40,896 nucleotides of DNA from a virus. Every line of letters starts with the position of its first letter. The first letter of the stretch is position 1. The stretch is taken from positions 1 through 40,896 of IMG/VR virus record IMGVR_UViG_3300020195_000062. One strand, 5' to 3'. Positions 28,833 through 36,478 of this stretch are shown here, piece after piece. The notes below the pieces were generated by a model. It was not told the DNA's origin, made no database searches, and saw nothing but the letters and a program-made list of their open reading frames with translations. The position numbers and the translations under genes are program-made.

Positions 28833-29094
28833 CAATGAACTTAACTAAGATTGGTACTGGTGTTGTTATCTCTAGGGTGGTTGAGGTGTCTTGTTGTGCT
28901 TTACCCTCTGCAAACTCAATCATATCTTTACCGCTTACCTTGTGATCTGAGAGGAATCGTTCTTTATCCTCGTCTGACATTTCCATAAACTTCTTACTTA
29001 GAAATTGCTTCATTGTTCCCTTTGGTCTGCCACTAATGTTACCTGATTGCCCAGGCTGAAACCTTGTACTTATTGATGGGTTAGGATTAGACAT
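28825..29094 (-). CDS. terS: probable terminase small subunit
   Basis: 89 aa. The start reads S-T-R-F-Q-P-G-Q-S-G-N-I-S-G-R-P-K-G-T, the F-x-P-G-Q-S-G-N-x-x-G-R-P-K-G signature of small DNA-binding proteins found beside phage terminases. A helical middle and beta end follow. It overlaps TerL by 8 bases. It would recognise the packaging site. The call rests on the N-terminal signature and position, since small subunits vary widely. Confidence 0.7.
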   Translation of the reverse strand: MSNPNPSISTRFQPGQSGNISGRPKGTMKQFLSKKFMEMSDEDKERFLSDHKVSGKDMIEFAEGKAQQDTSTTLEITTPVPILVKFIDG

Positions 29095-29207
29095 AATGTT
29101 CCTGTTGGTTTCCTGTTACTAGGAATGGAATAAACGCTACCCCTGTTTAGTAAACCCCTTTTTAAAAGTTCCGTTCGAGTGTCTTTCAGTATCTTCCATA
29201 TCATTGT

Positions 29208-29213
29208 ATTATA
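29208..29213 (-). promoter_or_regulatory. promoter TGTGGTATAAT at the end of the glycan gene
   Basis: The minus-strand motif overlaps the last codons of the 29209 gene (E-K-G-V-V then TAA). It would drive the terminase gene set beginning at 29094, with a leader of about 105 bases that contains a possible 20-aa frame at 29137-29199. Confidence 0.5.
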
Positions 29214-29805
29214 CCACACCCTTCTCTCTTTTAAGTATCTCTCCGTCTATCTCTGCTCTTTGTTCTTCAGTAGTCCAATAGGTTCCCTTCCATTTTATCA
29301 TATATTCATTCTCCAACTTCATTCTTTTCATACCGTGGATTTCTTCAAAGACGTTTGTGTGTACCGGTAGGTCTGGTGTGAACTCTGTGTACTTAAATCC
29401 ATCTAACCACCTAACTTCTAGGTATACAGCGAGTATCTTATCGTGGACTATTGGTAGGTTAGGAAGTTCTTTTGTTACAAACTTTCCCATGTAGTGGAAA
29501 TTGGATTTGGTGAAGACAACATTTCCTTCTATAGCAAAGACTTTATCAAATAAACTAATATCTTTTATTAAACAAGTATCGTGTATAAATACAAACTCAT
29601 CAAAATTTTCCTTACCTCGTTGGAGTACTGCCAATTCCCAGCCATTCCATTCGTTTACTATAAGGTTATCAATAGGAAAATCTGGGGTGTAGTTATCATT
29701 TGATACTACCAGTACCTTATACGGAGTTCCTTTAAGAGATTCCAAGCAAGGTTTGAGAAAGTTCTTTGTGAATTGCGAAGTTCCAATGACGATTCCCTTT
29801 TTCAT
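29209..29805 (-). CDS. putative glycosyltransferase-like protein
   Basis: 198 aa from ATG 29805, chosen because it overlaps the HNH stop as ATGA. G-I-V-I-G-T-S-Q-F-T-K-N-F-L-K-P-C-L-E-S-L-K-G and V-L-V-V-S-N-D-N-Y look like the first strands of a GT-A fold, and E-F-V-F-I-H-D-T-C-L is the place where such enzymes hold their metal or acceptor; there is no clear D-x-D. C-terminal half is aromatic-rich. Placed in the glycan island. Likely a sugar transferase, uncertain. Confidence 0.55.
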   Translation of the reverse strand: MKKGIVIGTSQFTKNFLKPCLESLKGTPYKVLVVSNDNYTPDFPIDNLIVNEWNGWELAVLQRGKENFDEFVFIHDTCLIKDISLFDKVFAIEGNVVFTKSNFHYMGKFVTKELPNLPIVHDKILAVYLEVRWLDGFKYTEFTPDLPVHTNVFEEIHGMKRMKLENEYMIKWKGTYWTTEEQRAEIDGEILKREKGVV

Positions 29806-30257
29806 ATATTCCATTTAATTAAATAGTCTGCCACGCCCTTAACTAGTAATGGATTTTCTTTTAACAACCCTATAGCTTGATTACAACTTGAACACAATAA
29901 TTGTCTAACTTTACCTGTTGTATGATTATGGTCAACCGAAAGTGCTTGTATTCTATCGTTTTTTCTCTTAACAGTTTCGGAATTTAAGCATATAGCACAA
30001 ACACCATTTTGGCTTTTTAACATCTCATCATATTTATCAGGTGTTAAACCATATTTTTTAAGTATTTTAGTTCTATTAAAAGGCTTCTCCTTTAGGGGGT
30101 TATCTTTTCTATATTGATTATTATAGAGTTTTATTTCCTCTTGGTTTTTTGCATAATATCCTTTGTAATATTTTTCTCGCTGTTGCTTTATTTTTTTTAT
30201 ATTTTTAATATAACGCAACTTATCACTTTCTCTTTTCTTTTCTTTGTTATATGGCAT
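29802..30257 (-). CDS. HNH nuclease, endonuclease VII-like
   Basis: 151 aa. A Lys/Tyr-rich start (Y-N-K-E-K-K-R-E-S-D-K-L-R-Y) precedes Y-G-L-T-P-D-K-Y-D-E-M-L-K-S-Q-N-G-V-C-A-I-C (about 70-95), then L-S-V-D-H-N-H-T-T-G-K-V-R-Q-L-L-C-S-S-C-N-Q-A-I-G-L. The C-x-x-C / D-H-N-H / C-x-x-C-N set is the endonuclease VII signature. As a free-standing gene between glycan genes it is likely a homing or recombination nuclease. Its end (D-Y-L-I-K-W-N-I) overlaps the next gene and matches the end of the 31005 HNH gene. Confidence 0.88.
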   Translation of the reverse strand: MPYNKEKKRESDKLRYIKNIKKIKQQREKYYKGYYAKNQEEIKLYNNQYRKDNPLKEKPFNRTKILKKYGLTPDKYDEMLKSQNGVCAICLNSETVKRKNDRIQALSVDHNHTTGKVRQLLCSSCNQAIGLLKENPLLVKGVADYLIKWNI

Positions 30258-30258
30258 A

Positions 30259-31017
30259 TTAATTTGTTGCTATTCTGTCTGGTAGTCCTGGTGTCTTAAT
30301 AATACTATATCCATTATTTTCTTCTATTACTTTCAACTTTTCAGCCACATCCTTTCGGATTGCAAAAAAGTCTCCGTGAGTGGTATTTACCCTACTAATA
30401 AATATACAATGTGTATCACTTAACGCAGCTTTCATAATTTCACTGTCTTCCCGCCCGTGCCACTCGCCACGAAAGTGTTTCACGAGAGACATATAGGGCT
30501 TAAAAGCCGTGAGTATCTGCCCCTCCATTCCTTCTGTATCTACCTTGAGGAGGTCGATTTTGGGGAAGTTATGCTTGTCTACAATGTCTTTGAGCGTTGA
30601 GGCTGGTACTGTTATCTCGTGGTCTAGCTTTGAACCCATAGGCTCGAACAAATCCCATCTGAAATTGCCTTCAATATGATTATTCCCCCTCCATTTACAT
30701 ATATTAAAAGTAACTTCCCTCCTATTGTCTCCAGTAATAGCACCCTCAACATAAATTAGTTTGTTATCTGTGTTAAGTTTGACGTATTTCATGCACTCTG
30801 GGTCTGGTTCGCAAGATAATATCTTGGCGTTCGGGAAATATCGTTGAAATTGATAAGAGGCCGCACCAACATTTGCTCCTATGTCAACGATGTATTCTAT
30901 GTTTGGGTCTGCATCAAAAAGCTCTTGAATCTTGTATTCGTCTTGAACAATGACGGCTTCTTCGTGACCGACAACACATTCTTCTAGCTCTGGTGAAAAG
31001 TGTTTTAAATATCCCAT
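30259..31017 (-). CDS. FkbM-family methyltransferase
   Basis: 252 aa. SAM-binding motif V-D-I-G-A-N-V-G-A-A-S (about 44-54), acidic end of the second strand C-E-P-D-P-E (69-74), then I-D-L-L-K-V-D-T-E-G-M-E-G (about 175), the typical FkbM signature. These enzymes O-methylate sugars or related hydroxyls. It starts inside the end of the HNH gene (13-base overlap) and is followed by another HNH gene. Probably caps or decorates a glycan made by neighbouring transferases. Confidence 0.85.
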   Translation of the reverse strand: MGYLKHFSPELEECVVGHEEAVIVQDEYKIQELFDADPNIEYIVDIGANVGAASYQFQRYFPNAKILSCEPDPECMKYVKLNTDNKLIYVEGAITGDNRREVTFNICKWRGNNHIEGNFRWDLFEPMGSKLDHEITVPASTLKDIVDKHNFPKIDLLKVDTEGMEGQILTAFKPYMSLVKHFRGEWHGREDSEIMKAALSDTHCIFISRVNTTHGDFFAIRKDVAEKLKVIEENNGYSIIKTPGLPDRIATN

Positions 31018-31550
31018 TTTATTAAATAATCTATTACATTTTTTATTGAGCCACCTCCACTTCCTATGTCTGCTAAATGATTTTTGTAATCGTAGATTTT
31101 ATGGCAAGAGGCACATAATCTTATCCAATCCTCTAAATTTCTTTTATACTTATGGTCTTTGTTTGCCCAATGTATTTTCATTCCCGTTAATCCCGTTTTA
31201 CCACAATGTTCGCAAGTAGTCGGTTTTCCTTTCCATCTCATTACCCAACTATGTAATGTAAAGTACCCGACCCTATCTCCTGCCCAATTTGGATGTTCGC
31301 CACCCACTATTCCATACATCGGATTGCCTTTACCTGTCATTCTTTCAGATGTCTCTGGGCTTTTTTTCCCTAAATTTATCTTATGTCCCTTGGGAAATCT
31401 ATAACCACTAAAATTCGGATGCCCTTCTTGAAAACCATTTTTTATAATACCTTTCGTTCCCGCGTGCCACGGTTTGTTTCCTTTTTGAAAACCATTCTTC
31501 CTTGAAATGGCATTGTGGTATTCCGTTCTTTTGTAAGTTCCTGTTGGCAT
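31005..31550 (-). CDS. HNH endonuclease with NUMOD-type repeats
   Basis: 181 aa. The N-terminal half is full of short basic/aromatic repeats (N-G-F-Q-K-G-N-K-P-W, N-G-F-Q-E-G-H-P-N-F and K-K-S-P-E-T-S-E-R-M, the last a NUMOD3-like DNA-binding piece). The HNH core is C-E-H-C-G-K-T-G ... H-W-A-N-K-D-H-K-Y ... L-C-A-S-C-H-K-I-Y. Leaderless promoter: TATACT six bases before the ATG. Free-standing homing nuclease in the glycan island. The C-terminal D-Y-L-I-K-W-D-I overlaps the FkbM start. Confidence 0.88.
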   Translation of the reverse strand: MPTGTYKRTEYHNAISRKNGFQKGNKPWHAGTKGIIKNGFQEGHPNFSGYRFPKGHKINLGKKSPETSERMTGKGNPMYGIVGGEHPNWAGDRVGYFTLHSWVMRWKGKPTTCEHCGKTGLTGMKIHWANKDHKYKRNLEDWIRLCASCHKIYDYKNHLADIGSGGGSIKNVIDYLIKWDI

Positions 31551-31556
31551 AATTAA

Positions 31557-31562
31557 AGTATA
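31557..31562 (-). promoter_or_regulatory. leaderless promoter (TATACT, 6 nt before ATG 31550)
   Basis: GGTATATACT on the minus strand, then TTAATT and ATG, the same six-base spacing as for two other HNH genes. Confidence 0.45.
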
Positions 31563-31585
31563 TACCTATCACACACGAATGTCAA

Positions 31586-32473
31586 TCACTGAATAGAGTC
31601 ATAAAACTTCAAATGTACATCGCCCTGTGCCGTCAACATATCGCGTTGTGTGTGATAGCTGTAATGTACTAAAGTTGCATCTCCACAAAAGTAATTAGGT
31701 TTCCCCAACGCCTCTGGTATCTCCCACGAGATTTGAGGTTCCTCAATATATCCCAAGCGTATCTTATCTTTACCAAACCAACACACTGAGCAGATAGAGA
31801 ATCGTTCATAGTTAGTTAGGCTTCTACTTGGAAGGTGGTATTCGCTTAGTGTTCCTGCCTCGTAGTTTTTTCTGAAGGTGTTGTGTATGTGGTTTATAAG
31901 TCTGTTGTCGGTGTAGTTAAATTCGTGTAGGTATGAGTAGTCCGGGTCTGTCTTGTCATACTTCCTCACCACACCAGCTTCCTCACTGAGTACACCCTTC
32001 TCTTGATGCCACGCTGTGCAGGTGGTGGAGTTAATTATGTTTGGGTAAATTATGAAAGCGTCTGGGTTGTCTATCCTAGCCTGACACATCTTTTCTATAG
32101 CATCATCTGCCATCCAAATAATATCATCATCAAATCGTATGTAAATTGTGTCGTCATCTTGAGCGTTTGCAAAGAACTTGTGTGTCTTTAATGGGTTAAA
32201 TGTCTCATACAAACCACTTACCCCGTCTTCGGTTGAGTCTATAGCATCTCCTATCCTGTAAATCTTTACCTTTGGATTCTCCGCTTCCATGCTGAGGAGA
32301 TATGCAGTGTCTCCAGCATCTATGGTGTTGTACCAGAGTTGCCAGCCGTCAATCAAACCTTCTTCCATTTTCTTGTAGATGGATTTCTTAAAGACAGAAA
32401 GATACTTCTCCCTTCCTGCTGGGGTGCAGATCACTACCTTAAACTCCTGGTCTTTATATTTTATCATAATCAA
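31586..32473 (-). CDS. glycosyltransferase with DDD motif
   Basis: 295 aa; ATG 32467 is an alternative start two codons later. V-V-I-C-T-P-A-G-R-E-K-Y-L-S-V-F starts the nucleotide-sugar fold, and I-Y-I-R-F-D-D-D-I-I-W-M (about 110-120) is the metal-binding D-x-D-type motif. The set resembles putative rhamnosyl transferases (R-F-D-D-D). Acts in the cytoplasm with a nucleotide sugar. Overlaps the upstream methyltransferase by 20 bases, so it is in the same operon. Confidence 0.75.
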   Translation of the reverse strand: MIMIKYKDQEFKVVICTPAGREKYLSVFKKSIYKKMEEGLIDGWQLWYNTIDAGDTAYLLSMEAENPKVKIYRIGDAIDSTEDGVSGLYETFNPLKTHKFFANAQDDDTIYIRFDDDIIWMADDAIEKMCQARIDNPDAFIIYPNIINSTTCTAWHQEKGVLSEEAGVVRKYDKTDPDYSYLHEFNYTDNRLINHIHNTFRKNYEAGTLSEYHLPSRSLTNYERFSICSVCWFGKDKIRLGYIEEPQISWEIPEALGKPNYFCGDATLVHYSYHTQRDMLTAQGDVHLKFYDSIQ

Positions 32474-33200
32474 ATGGACCTATTTTAGTAAACTTAGCAC
32501 TCTCTACCTTTTGCGGAATCATCCACGGGGCTGTAGCACCAAACTTTAATTCAAGAGGAACAAACTTGCGGGCGATACTTAGTCCACAACGATAGGGAAA
32601 GTGTTTGCCGTGTACCTCTCTGCTTGTTCCTAGATTAAGTACATCATACCCCATTTCCTTGAAATCGTTTACTAACTGCCGTTCAGGTGGACAAAAGACC
32701 CAACCACCCTCAACTTCATAGGATATTTCAGGCCACGGGATACCTGAAGTATTTGGTGAGTCCTTGGTGGGCCAAAGGTTAGTGTCGTGAAGGACTAGAA
32801 TAGTCTTATCGGTGATGATGGATGCCCTACGAAGTTTTTGAAACACACAAAGCTCGGCTTCGTAGGCGTGGCAATCAAAGAATACCAGATCAACCGCCTC
32901 ATTACCCAAGTCTTCTGGGGTTAAATCTGAGACTTCTTTAATGATAGCAACGTGATTATCTGCGACCTTTGGGGTAATCTCCTCTACTCCCCAATCAACA
33001 GAGTAGACTGTGCCTTTATCGCCTACTGCCTCACAAAAGTTCTTAGCACCATACCCACCAGCAGACCCCAGCTCCAAGATTCTTTTAATTCTAGTTGTCC
33101 TTATTAAGCCAAAGAGAAGAAGGGCTTCGTCATCTTGAATCGGCCCTGGGTTGCTCTGTTCTTCAGCTTGGGTTAGGTGTTCTAGGTTATAGGTAGTCAT
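32454..33200 (-). CDS. class I SAM methyltransferase, sugar-modifying type
   Basis: 248 aa. Motif I I-L-E-L-G-S-A-G-G-Y-G-A (about 40-51), second strand Y-S-V-D-W-G, then V-D-L-V-F-F-D-C-H-A-Y (about 105) and L-V-L-H-D-T-N (about 135). This is the layout of Methyltransf_24 and cephalosporin hydroxylase-type enzymes, which act on small hydroxylated molecules or glycans. Overlaps the transferase gene upstream by ATGA. Probably methylates a sugar in the same pathway. Confidence 0.75.
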   Translation of the reverse strand: MTTYNLEHLTQAEEQSNPGPIQDDEALLLFGLIRTTRIKRILELGSAGGYGAKNFCEAVGDKGTVYSVDWGVEEITPKVADNHVAIIKEVSDLTPEDLGNEAVDLVFFDCHAYEAELCVFQKLRRASIITDKTILVLHDTNLWPTKDSPNTSGIPWPEISYEVEGGWVFCPPERQLVNDFKEMGYDVLNLGTSREVHGKHFPYRCGLSIARKFVPLELKFGATAPWMIPQKVESAKFTKIGPFDYDKI

Positions 33201-34048
33201 TTTGTTAGTTCATACCACGCCTTACGCTTTAATAAAAAGACATATTTGTACCACTCATCATACTCTCCTTTCCAGTATTCCTCATTCTTCCTTATTCCCA
33301 CCGCTTCGTGTTCGAGGCTTTGGAAAACATTAGATGATCTTGTGTGGAGGATTCTTGCATAACCCGACACGACACCCCAGTTAAGTTCTGCGAAGCTCTT
33401 TACCACTTCAAGTCCCATCCAAATATCGTCAAAGCGTTCTGCACCCTTGTATTGTCCGACTGGTGCGAAGTAAATGTAGGGCAGTGCCTCTCTCCTAAAC
33501 GCCATATTCATACCACAACAAGGAAAGAAGATTCCTTTTGGTATCACACCTTGATAGTAGGTAGGCTTAAACTCTGGGTTCATCAAGAGCTGTGTGGGTG
33601 CGTCATAGTCTGGGACTCCTTCCCATACTCCGTGACTGAGCATTACCTGTGCCTCGGTTCTTACTCCATAAGGAAATCCACGCATCGGTACATTTGCAGT
33701 AGACAGCCAAGAGATAGGTACTTTCATATTAAGTGCGTCTATGTGGTCTTGGATAGGGTCGCCAATAGGTTCGGTGTCGGTGTCAAAGGTTAGAATGTAC
33801 TCCACATCTGGGAGGTACCGGGCTATGTAGAGGAAGCCTAGTTGCCTTACTCCCGCACACTTGTTTGAGATTAAGGTGTTTTCAAGTTTTATTACTTCTC
33901 CTTTATATTCTATGTGAGGCACATCACCTGCATCGTTGACTAAGATAAACTCTACTTGGTGCTTATCAAACAGAGCTTGCCACTTACCTAAGAATAAGTC
34001 GGTGAGTTCTTGTTTGTGCGAAGGTACTACTACAGCGATATTAGACAT
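33197..34048 (-). CDS. glycosyltransferase, RGP/GT75-like
   Basis: 283 aa from ATG 34048, which shares a base with the upstream stop (TAATG). N-I-A-V-V-V-P-S-H-K-Q-E-L at the start, Y-I-L-T-F-D-T-D-T-E-P (D-x-D motif, about residue 85), M-N-M-A-F-R-R-E-A-L-P (about 180) and E-R-F-D-D-I-W-M-G-L (about 205), then H-T-R-S-S-N-V-F. The order of pieces recalls reversibly glycosylated proteins/UDP-arabinopyranose mutases. Transferase activity likely; the specific sugar is not deducible. Confidence 0.7.
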   Translation of the reverse strand: MSNIAVVVPSHKQELTDLFLGKWQALFDKHQVEFILVNDAGDVPHIEYKGEVIKLENTLISNKCAGVRQLGFLYIARYLPDVEYILTFDTDTEPIGDPIQDHIDALNMKVPISWLSTANVPMRGFPYGVRTEAQVMLSHGVWEGVPDYDAPTQLLMNPEFKPTYYQGVIPKGIFFPCCGMNMAFRREALPYIYFAPVGQYKGAERFDDIWMGLEVVKSFAELNWGVVSGYARILHTRSSNVFQSLEHEAVGIRKNEEYWKGEYDEWYKYVFLLKRKAWYELTK

Positions 34049-35046
34049 TAGTTGAGCCATTGTTTATTTTCTAAAGACCATTGTATATATTTTATGAGGG
34101 ATTCCTTGAGGTTGAATGGCATAACCCACCCTGTTTCTCTTAGCTTAGTTCCGTCTAGTGCGTAACGTCGGTCATGACCCTTTCGTTCCACATGGAAGTC
34201 TACAAGCTTGTATTTTAACTCCTTGCCCATGAGTTCAGCTACCATTATTGCAGCTTCACGATTATCAAGCTCATCATCAGAGGTTACATTGAATCTTAGG
34301 GGTCTATCTTGCTCATCTTTACACATTTTCACAGGGAGATTTTCTAGGATGTGGAGGATTGCGTCTGCGTGATTGTCTACATAAAGGTAATATCTTCCAC
34401 CGATATAGTTGTCGTTTCCGTGTATGGTTACAGTCTCGTCATTGTGAATAAGTTTTATCAGCTTTGATAAATATTTTTCGCTATCCTGATTTTCACCGAA
34501 GTTGTTGACAGTGTTGGTCAAAACTAAAGGCACATCATAGGTTCTCCAATAAGAGATGGCGAGGGCTTCTTGTGCTGCTTTTGAGGCCGCATAGGGATTT
34601 GAGGGAAGTATTGCATCCCATTCCTTGTACCTTGTTCCTATTGGTGCAGAGCCATACACTTCATCAGTAGAGACCTGTAAAAAGACTTTGGGCTTAACTA
34701 TACGAGCAAGCTCTAGCATCGTTAGAATTAACTCAACATTGTTTTGGATAAAGGGTACCGGGTCTTCGATTGAGCGATAAACGTGTGAATCACTCGCAAC
34801 ATTCACAATGTAATCAATCTGAGGCAGGGTGGAGATGGTATGTTCTGTAAAACGCTTTGTGAGGTCGTGAGTGATTACTCGCACTCTGTCTCGATATTCT
34901 GGTGTTCTATCAAATATCTCGGTTATTCTTTCTGGTGTTCCTTTGTGGGACCACGATGCAGGACAAATAAAATTCCAGTCTGTGTTTTTGAGAAAGTATT
35001 CTAAACAATGAGAGCCAATAAATCCGCTGGCTCCACTGCATATCAT
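34048..35046 (-). CDS. NAD-dependent sugar-nucleotide epimerase/dehydratase
   Basis: 332 aa from ATG 35046, chosen because it overlaps the HNH stop (ATGA) and gives the family start I-C-S-G-A-S-G-F-I-G-S-H. Rossmann G-x-x-G-F-I-G, catalytic serine/threonine region V-S-T-D-E-V-Y-G (about 125), Y-A-A-S-K (about 150) with the Tyr-x-x-x-Lys pair. Looks like dTDP-glucose 4,6-dehydratase-type or GDP-mannose-type enzymes. It supplies an activated deoxy sugar to the transferases downstream. Confidence 0.9.
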   Translation of the reverse strand: MICSGASGFIGSHCLEYFLKNTDWNFICPASWSHKGTPERITEIFDRTPEYRDRVRVITHDLTKRFTEHTISTLPQIDYIVNVASDSHVYRSIEDPVPFIQNNVELILTMLELARIVKPKVFLQVSTDEVYGSAPIGTRYKEWDAILPSNPYAASKAAQEALAISYWRTYDVPLVLTNTVNNFGENQDSEKYLSKLIKLIHNDETVTIHGNDNYIGGRYYLYVDNHADAILHILENLPVKMCKDEQDRPLRFNVTSDDELDNREAAIMVAELMGKELKYKLVDFHVERKGHDRRYALDGTKLRETGWVMPFNLKESLIKYIQWSLENKQWLN

Positions 35047-35483
35047 AGTCCTTTGGTATTTTTTTTCCATTTTCTTGTTGTTTGCCAATGGTGTTTCAGG
35101 TGCTCAGATTTGTTGGCAAATAAATATAAATTGTTAATTTTGTTGTTGTTTGGGTTGTTGTCAATATGGTGCACCACCTCCTCACTTGACAATTTTCTCC
35201 CCAAATGTTTTTCCATTACATATCTGTGGTATTTTAATCGGATACCGTCCTTGCCAATGTTCCAATAGCCTGTATTTTTATCAAAATACGGTTTTCCACT
35301 TCCCGTATTCCAAGGCTTTTGCCCCTTCTTAAAACTTGTTGGGTTCTCCTTAACCAGCTGATAAACAAGCCCGACAGGTCTTGTGCGGTATTTGTAGAAA
35401 CACTTTTTGCAACAATACTTCTTTCTGTGAAGAAGGTAGGGTTTGACAAAGAAGACTTTTCCACACGGGCAGGTTTTATCCAT
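35043..35483 (-). CDS. HNH homing endonuclease (HNH_3 type)
   Basis: 146 aa. N-terminal zinc finger C-P-C-G-K ... Y-C-C-K-K-C, a linker with F-K-K-G-Q-K-P-W-N, then Y-H-R-Y-V-M-E-K-H-L-G-R-K-L, V-V-H-H-I-D-N-N-P-N-N-N-K-I-N-N-L, the HNH_3 active site. A leaderless promoter with TATAAT six bases from the ATG drives it. It is the first gene of the glycan island and overlaps the dehydratase gene by 4 bases. Confidence 0.9.
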   Translation of the reverse strand: MDKTCPCGKVFFVKPYLLHRKKYCCKKCFYKYRTRPVGLVYQLVKENPTSFKKGQKPWNTGSGKPYFDKNTGYWNIGKDGIRLKYHRYVMEKHLGRKLSSEEVVHHIDNNPNNNKINNLYLFANKSEHLKHHWQTTRKWKKNTKGL

Positions 35484-35489
35484 GCCCCA

Positions 35490-35495
35490 ATTATA
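35490..35495 (-). promoter_or_regulatory. leaderless promoter (GAGTATAAT, 6 nt before ATG 35483)
   Basis: Minus strand GGGAGTATAATTGGGGCATG: TATAAT, six bases, ATG. It marks the start of the glycan island transcript. Confidence 0.5.
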
Positions 35496-35543
35496 CTCCC
35501 CATAAACCCTGTGTCAAGCAAGATGATATTTCTTTTATACATT

Positions 35544-35780
35544 CTACTTCTTTGCATTTACTTCTGGTCCTTCTGGTTTGAAATCTGTTATAGCTTGGTT
35601 GATTGCCTTTAGGTTTGCTTGGCTTTGTTCAAGGTTTACCAATGAGTCGTATGCCATTGCCTTTAGTTGCTCAAGGGTGATATTTTCTTTATACATATTG
35701 TTTATATTATTACACATAATAATGGTTAATTTATCCAGTAATTCCATAGTTTCTTTGAAAAATGGGGCTGTGTTGGTCAT
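35544..35780 (-). CDS. small helical protein with family-like start
   Basis: 78 aa: M-T-N-T-A-P-F-F-K-E-T-M-E-L-L-D-K-L-T and onward, ending K-P-E-G-P-E-V-N-A-K-K. The first four residues and the upstream bases (CGATATATGACCAACAC) match the modular head block, but then the sequence diverges. A charged, helical body (L-E-Q-L-K-A-M-A-Y-D-S-L-V-N-L-E-Q). Function unknown; shows that the head block also joins unrelated bodies. Confidence 0.6.
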   Translation of the reverse strand: MTNTAPFFKETMELLDKLTIIMCNNINNMYKENITLEQLKAMAYDSLVNLEQSQANLKAINQAITDFKPEGPEVNAKK

Positions 35781-35786
35781 ATATCG

Positions 35787-35936
35787 TTATTTAGTTGGTT
35801 TGTCTAGGGAGTAGAGGAAAGATTGGACATATTTTTCGTAAAGTTTCATTGCGTTCTTCTCGTCTTGCATAGATAGTCCTGCAAAGAAACTATCAAAACT
35901 TTCAAACTCCGCTAAGATTTTTTCTGTGCAATTCAT
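35787..35936 (-). CDS. short modular protein (head and tail only)
   Basis: 49 aa: M-N-C-T-E-K-I-L-A-E-F-E-S-F-D-S-F-F and, after a short body, L-Y-S-L-D-K-P-T-K. Head and tail blocks are joined by only about 30 residues with no middle block, so it is the smallest family member. The tail DNA continues past the stop into the next ATG as in other members. Confidence 0.6.
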   Translation of the reverse strand: MNCTEKILAEFESFDSFFAGLSMQDEKNAMKLYEKYVQSFLYSLDKPTK

Positions 35937-35938
35937 AT

Positions 35939-36478
35939 TCACTTTGTTATTTTAGTAAAAATTATTTGTTTCGGAAGTATATCTCGACAAATATACACAG
36001 TCTTAAACGAAATGCCTTTATTTTTCTGATTTTCAAACTCGGTTCTTTTATCTGGGATAAGCATTTGTGGTTCTATTCCATTTTTCATAAATAAATTAGG
36101 TATACCATTATCGCCAAAACTGTTAAAAGGTAGAAATAATGCAAATGGTTTTCCAAAACTTATAGCCTTTTCTACATACTTTGTTTTATTTTTGAAAGGT
36201 GGATTGTCTAAAATAATATCAAAGTGAAAGTTTGGGATATTCGTTAGGAAATCAACACCCTCCCAAGTTTCTGGGTTGTAATGAGTATTTATTACTTTAT
36301 AACCTTTTCCACGGAGATAGTCTGCAAAGTTATGTTCATCTCGGCTAAATGGTGCCCAAATAACCCAGTCTTTATTTATGTAAGGAAGAATAATATCAAC
36401 TGCATATTTAGGTGTGTATGCCTCAATGTTATTCTTATCCATATTTACAAACCTTTCTTGTATGCTGTTTGGTTTCAT
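35939..36478 (-). CDS. DNPPF-type (N6/N4) methyltransferase-like protein
   Basis: 179 aa. Y-T-P-K-Y-A-V-D-I-I-L-P-Y-I (21-34), W-A-P-F-S (41-45) in place of motif I, V-I-N-T-H-Y-N-P (62-69), F-D-I-I-L-D-N-P-P-F (86-95), the catalytic motif of amino-methyltransferases. It is shorter than full DNA methyltransferases and lacks an obvious target recognition domain, as in several phage Dam-like proteins. It overlaps the GHKL gene by ATGA. DNA adenine methylation for defence is the favoured role. Confidence 0.75.
   Translation of the reverse strand: MKPNSIQERFVNMDKNNIEAYTPKYAVDIILPYINKDWVIWAPFSRDEHNFADYLRGKGYKVINTHYNPETWEGVDFLTNIPNFHFDIILDNPPFKNKTKYVEKAISFGKPFALFLPFNSFGDNGIPNLFMKNGIEPQMLIPDKRTEFENQKNKGISFKTVYICRDILPKQIIFTKITK

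Noticed and set aside
29137-29199. 20-aa frame M-E-D-T-E-R-H-S-N-G-T-F-K-K-G
   Set aside because: A leaderless-type spacing exists and the end looks like the start of some HNH proteins, but it is too short and there is no second line of support.
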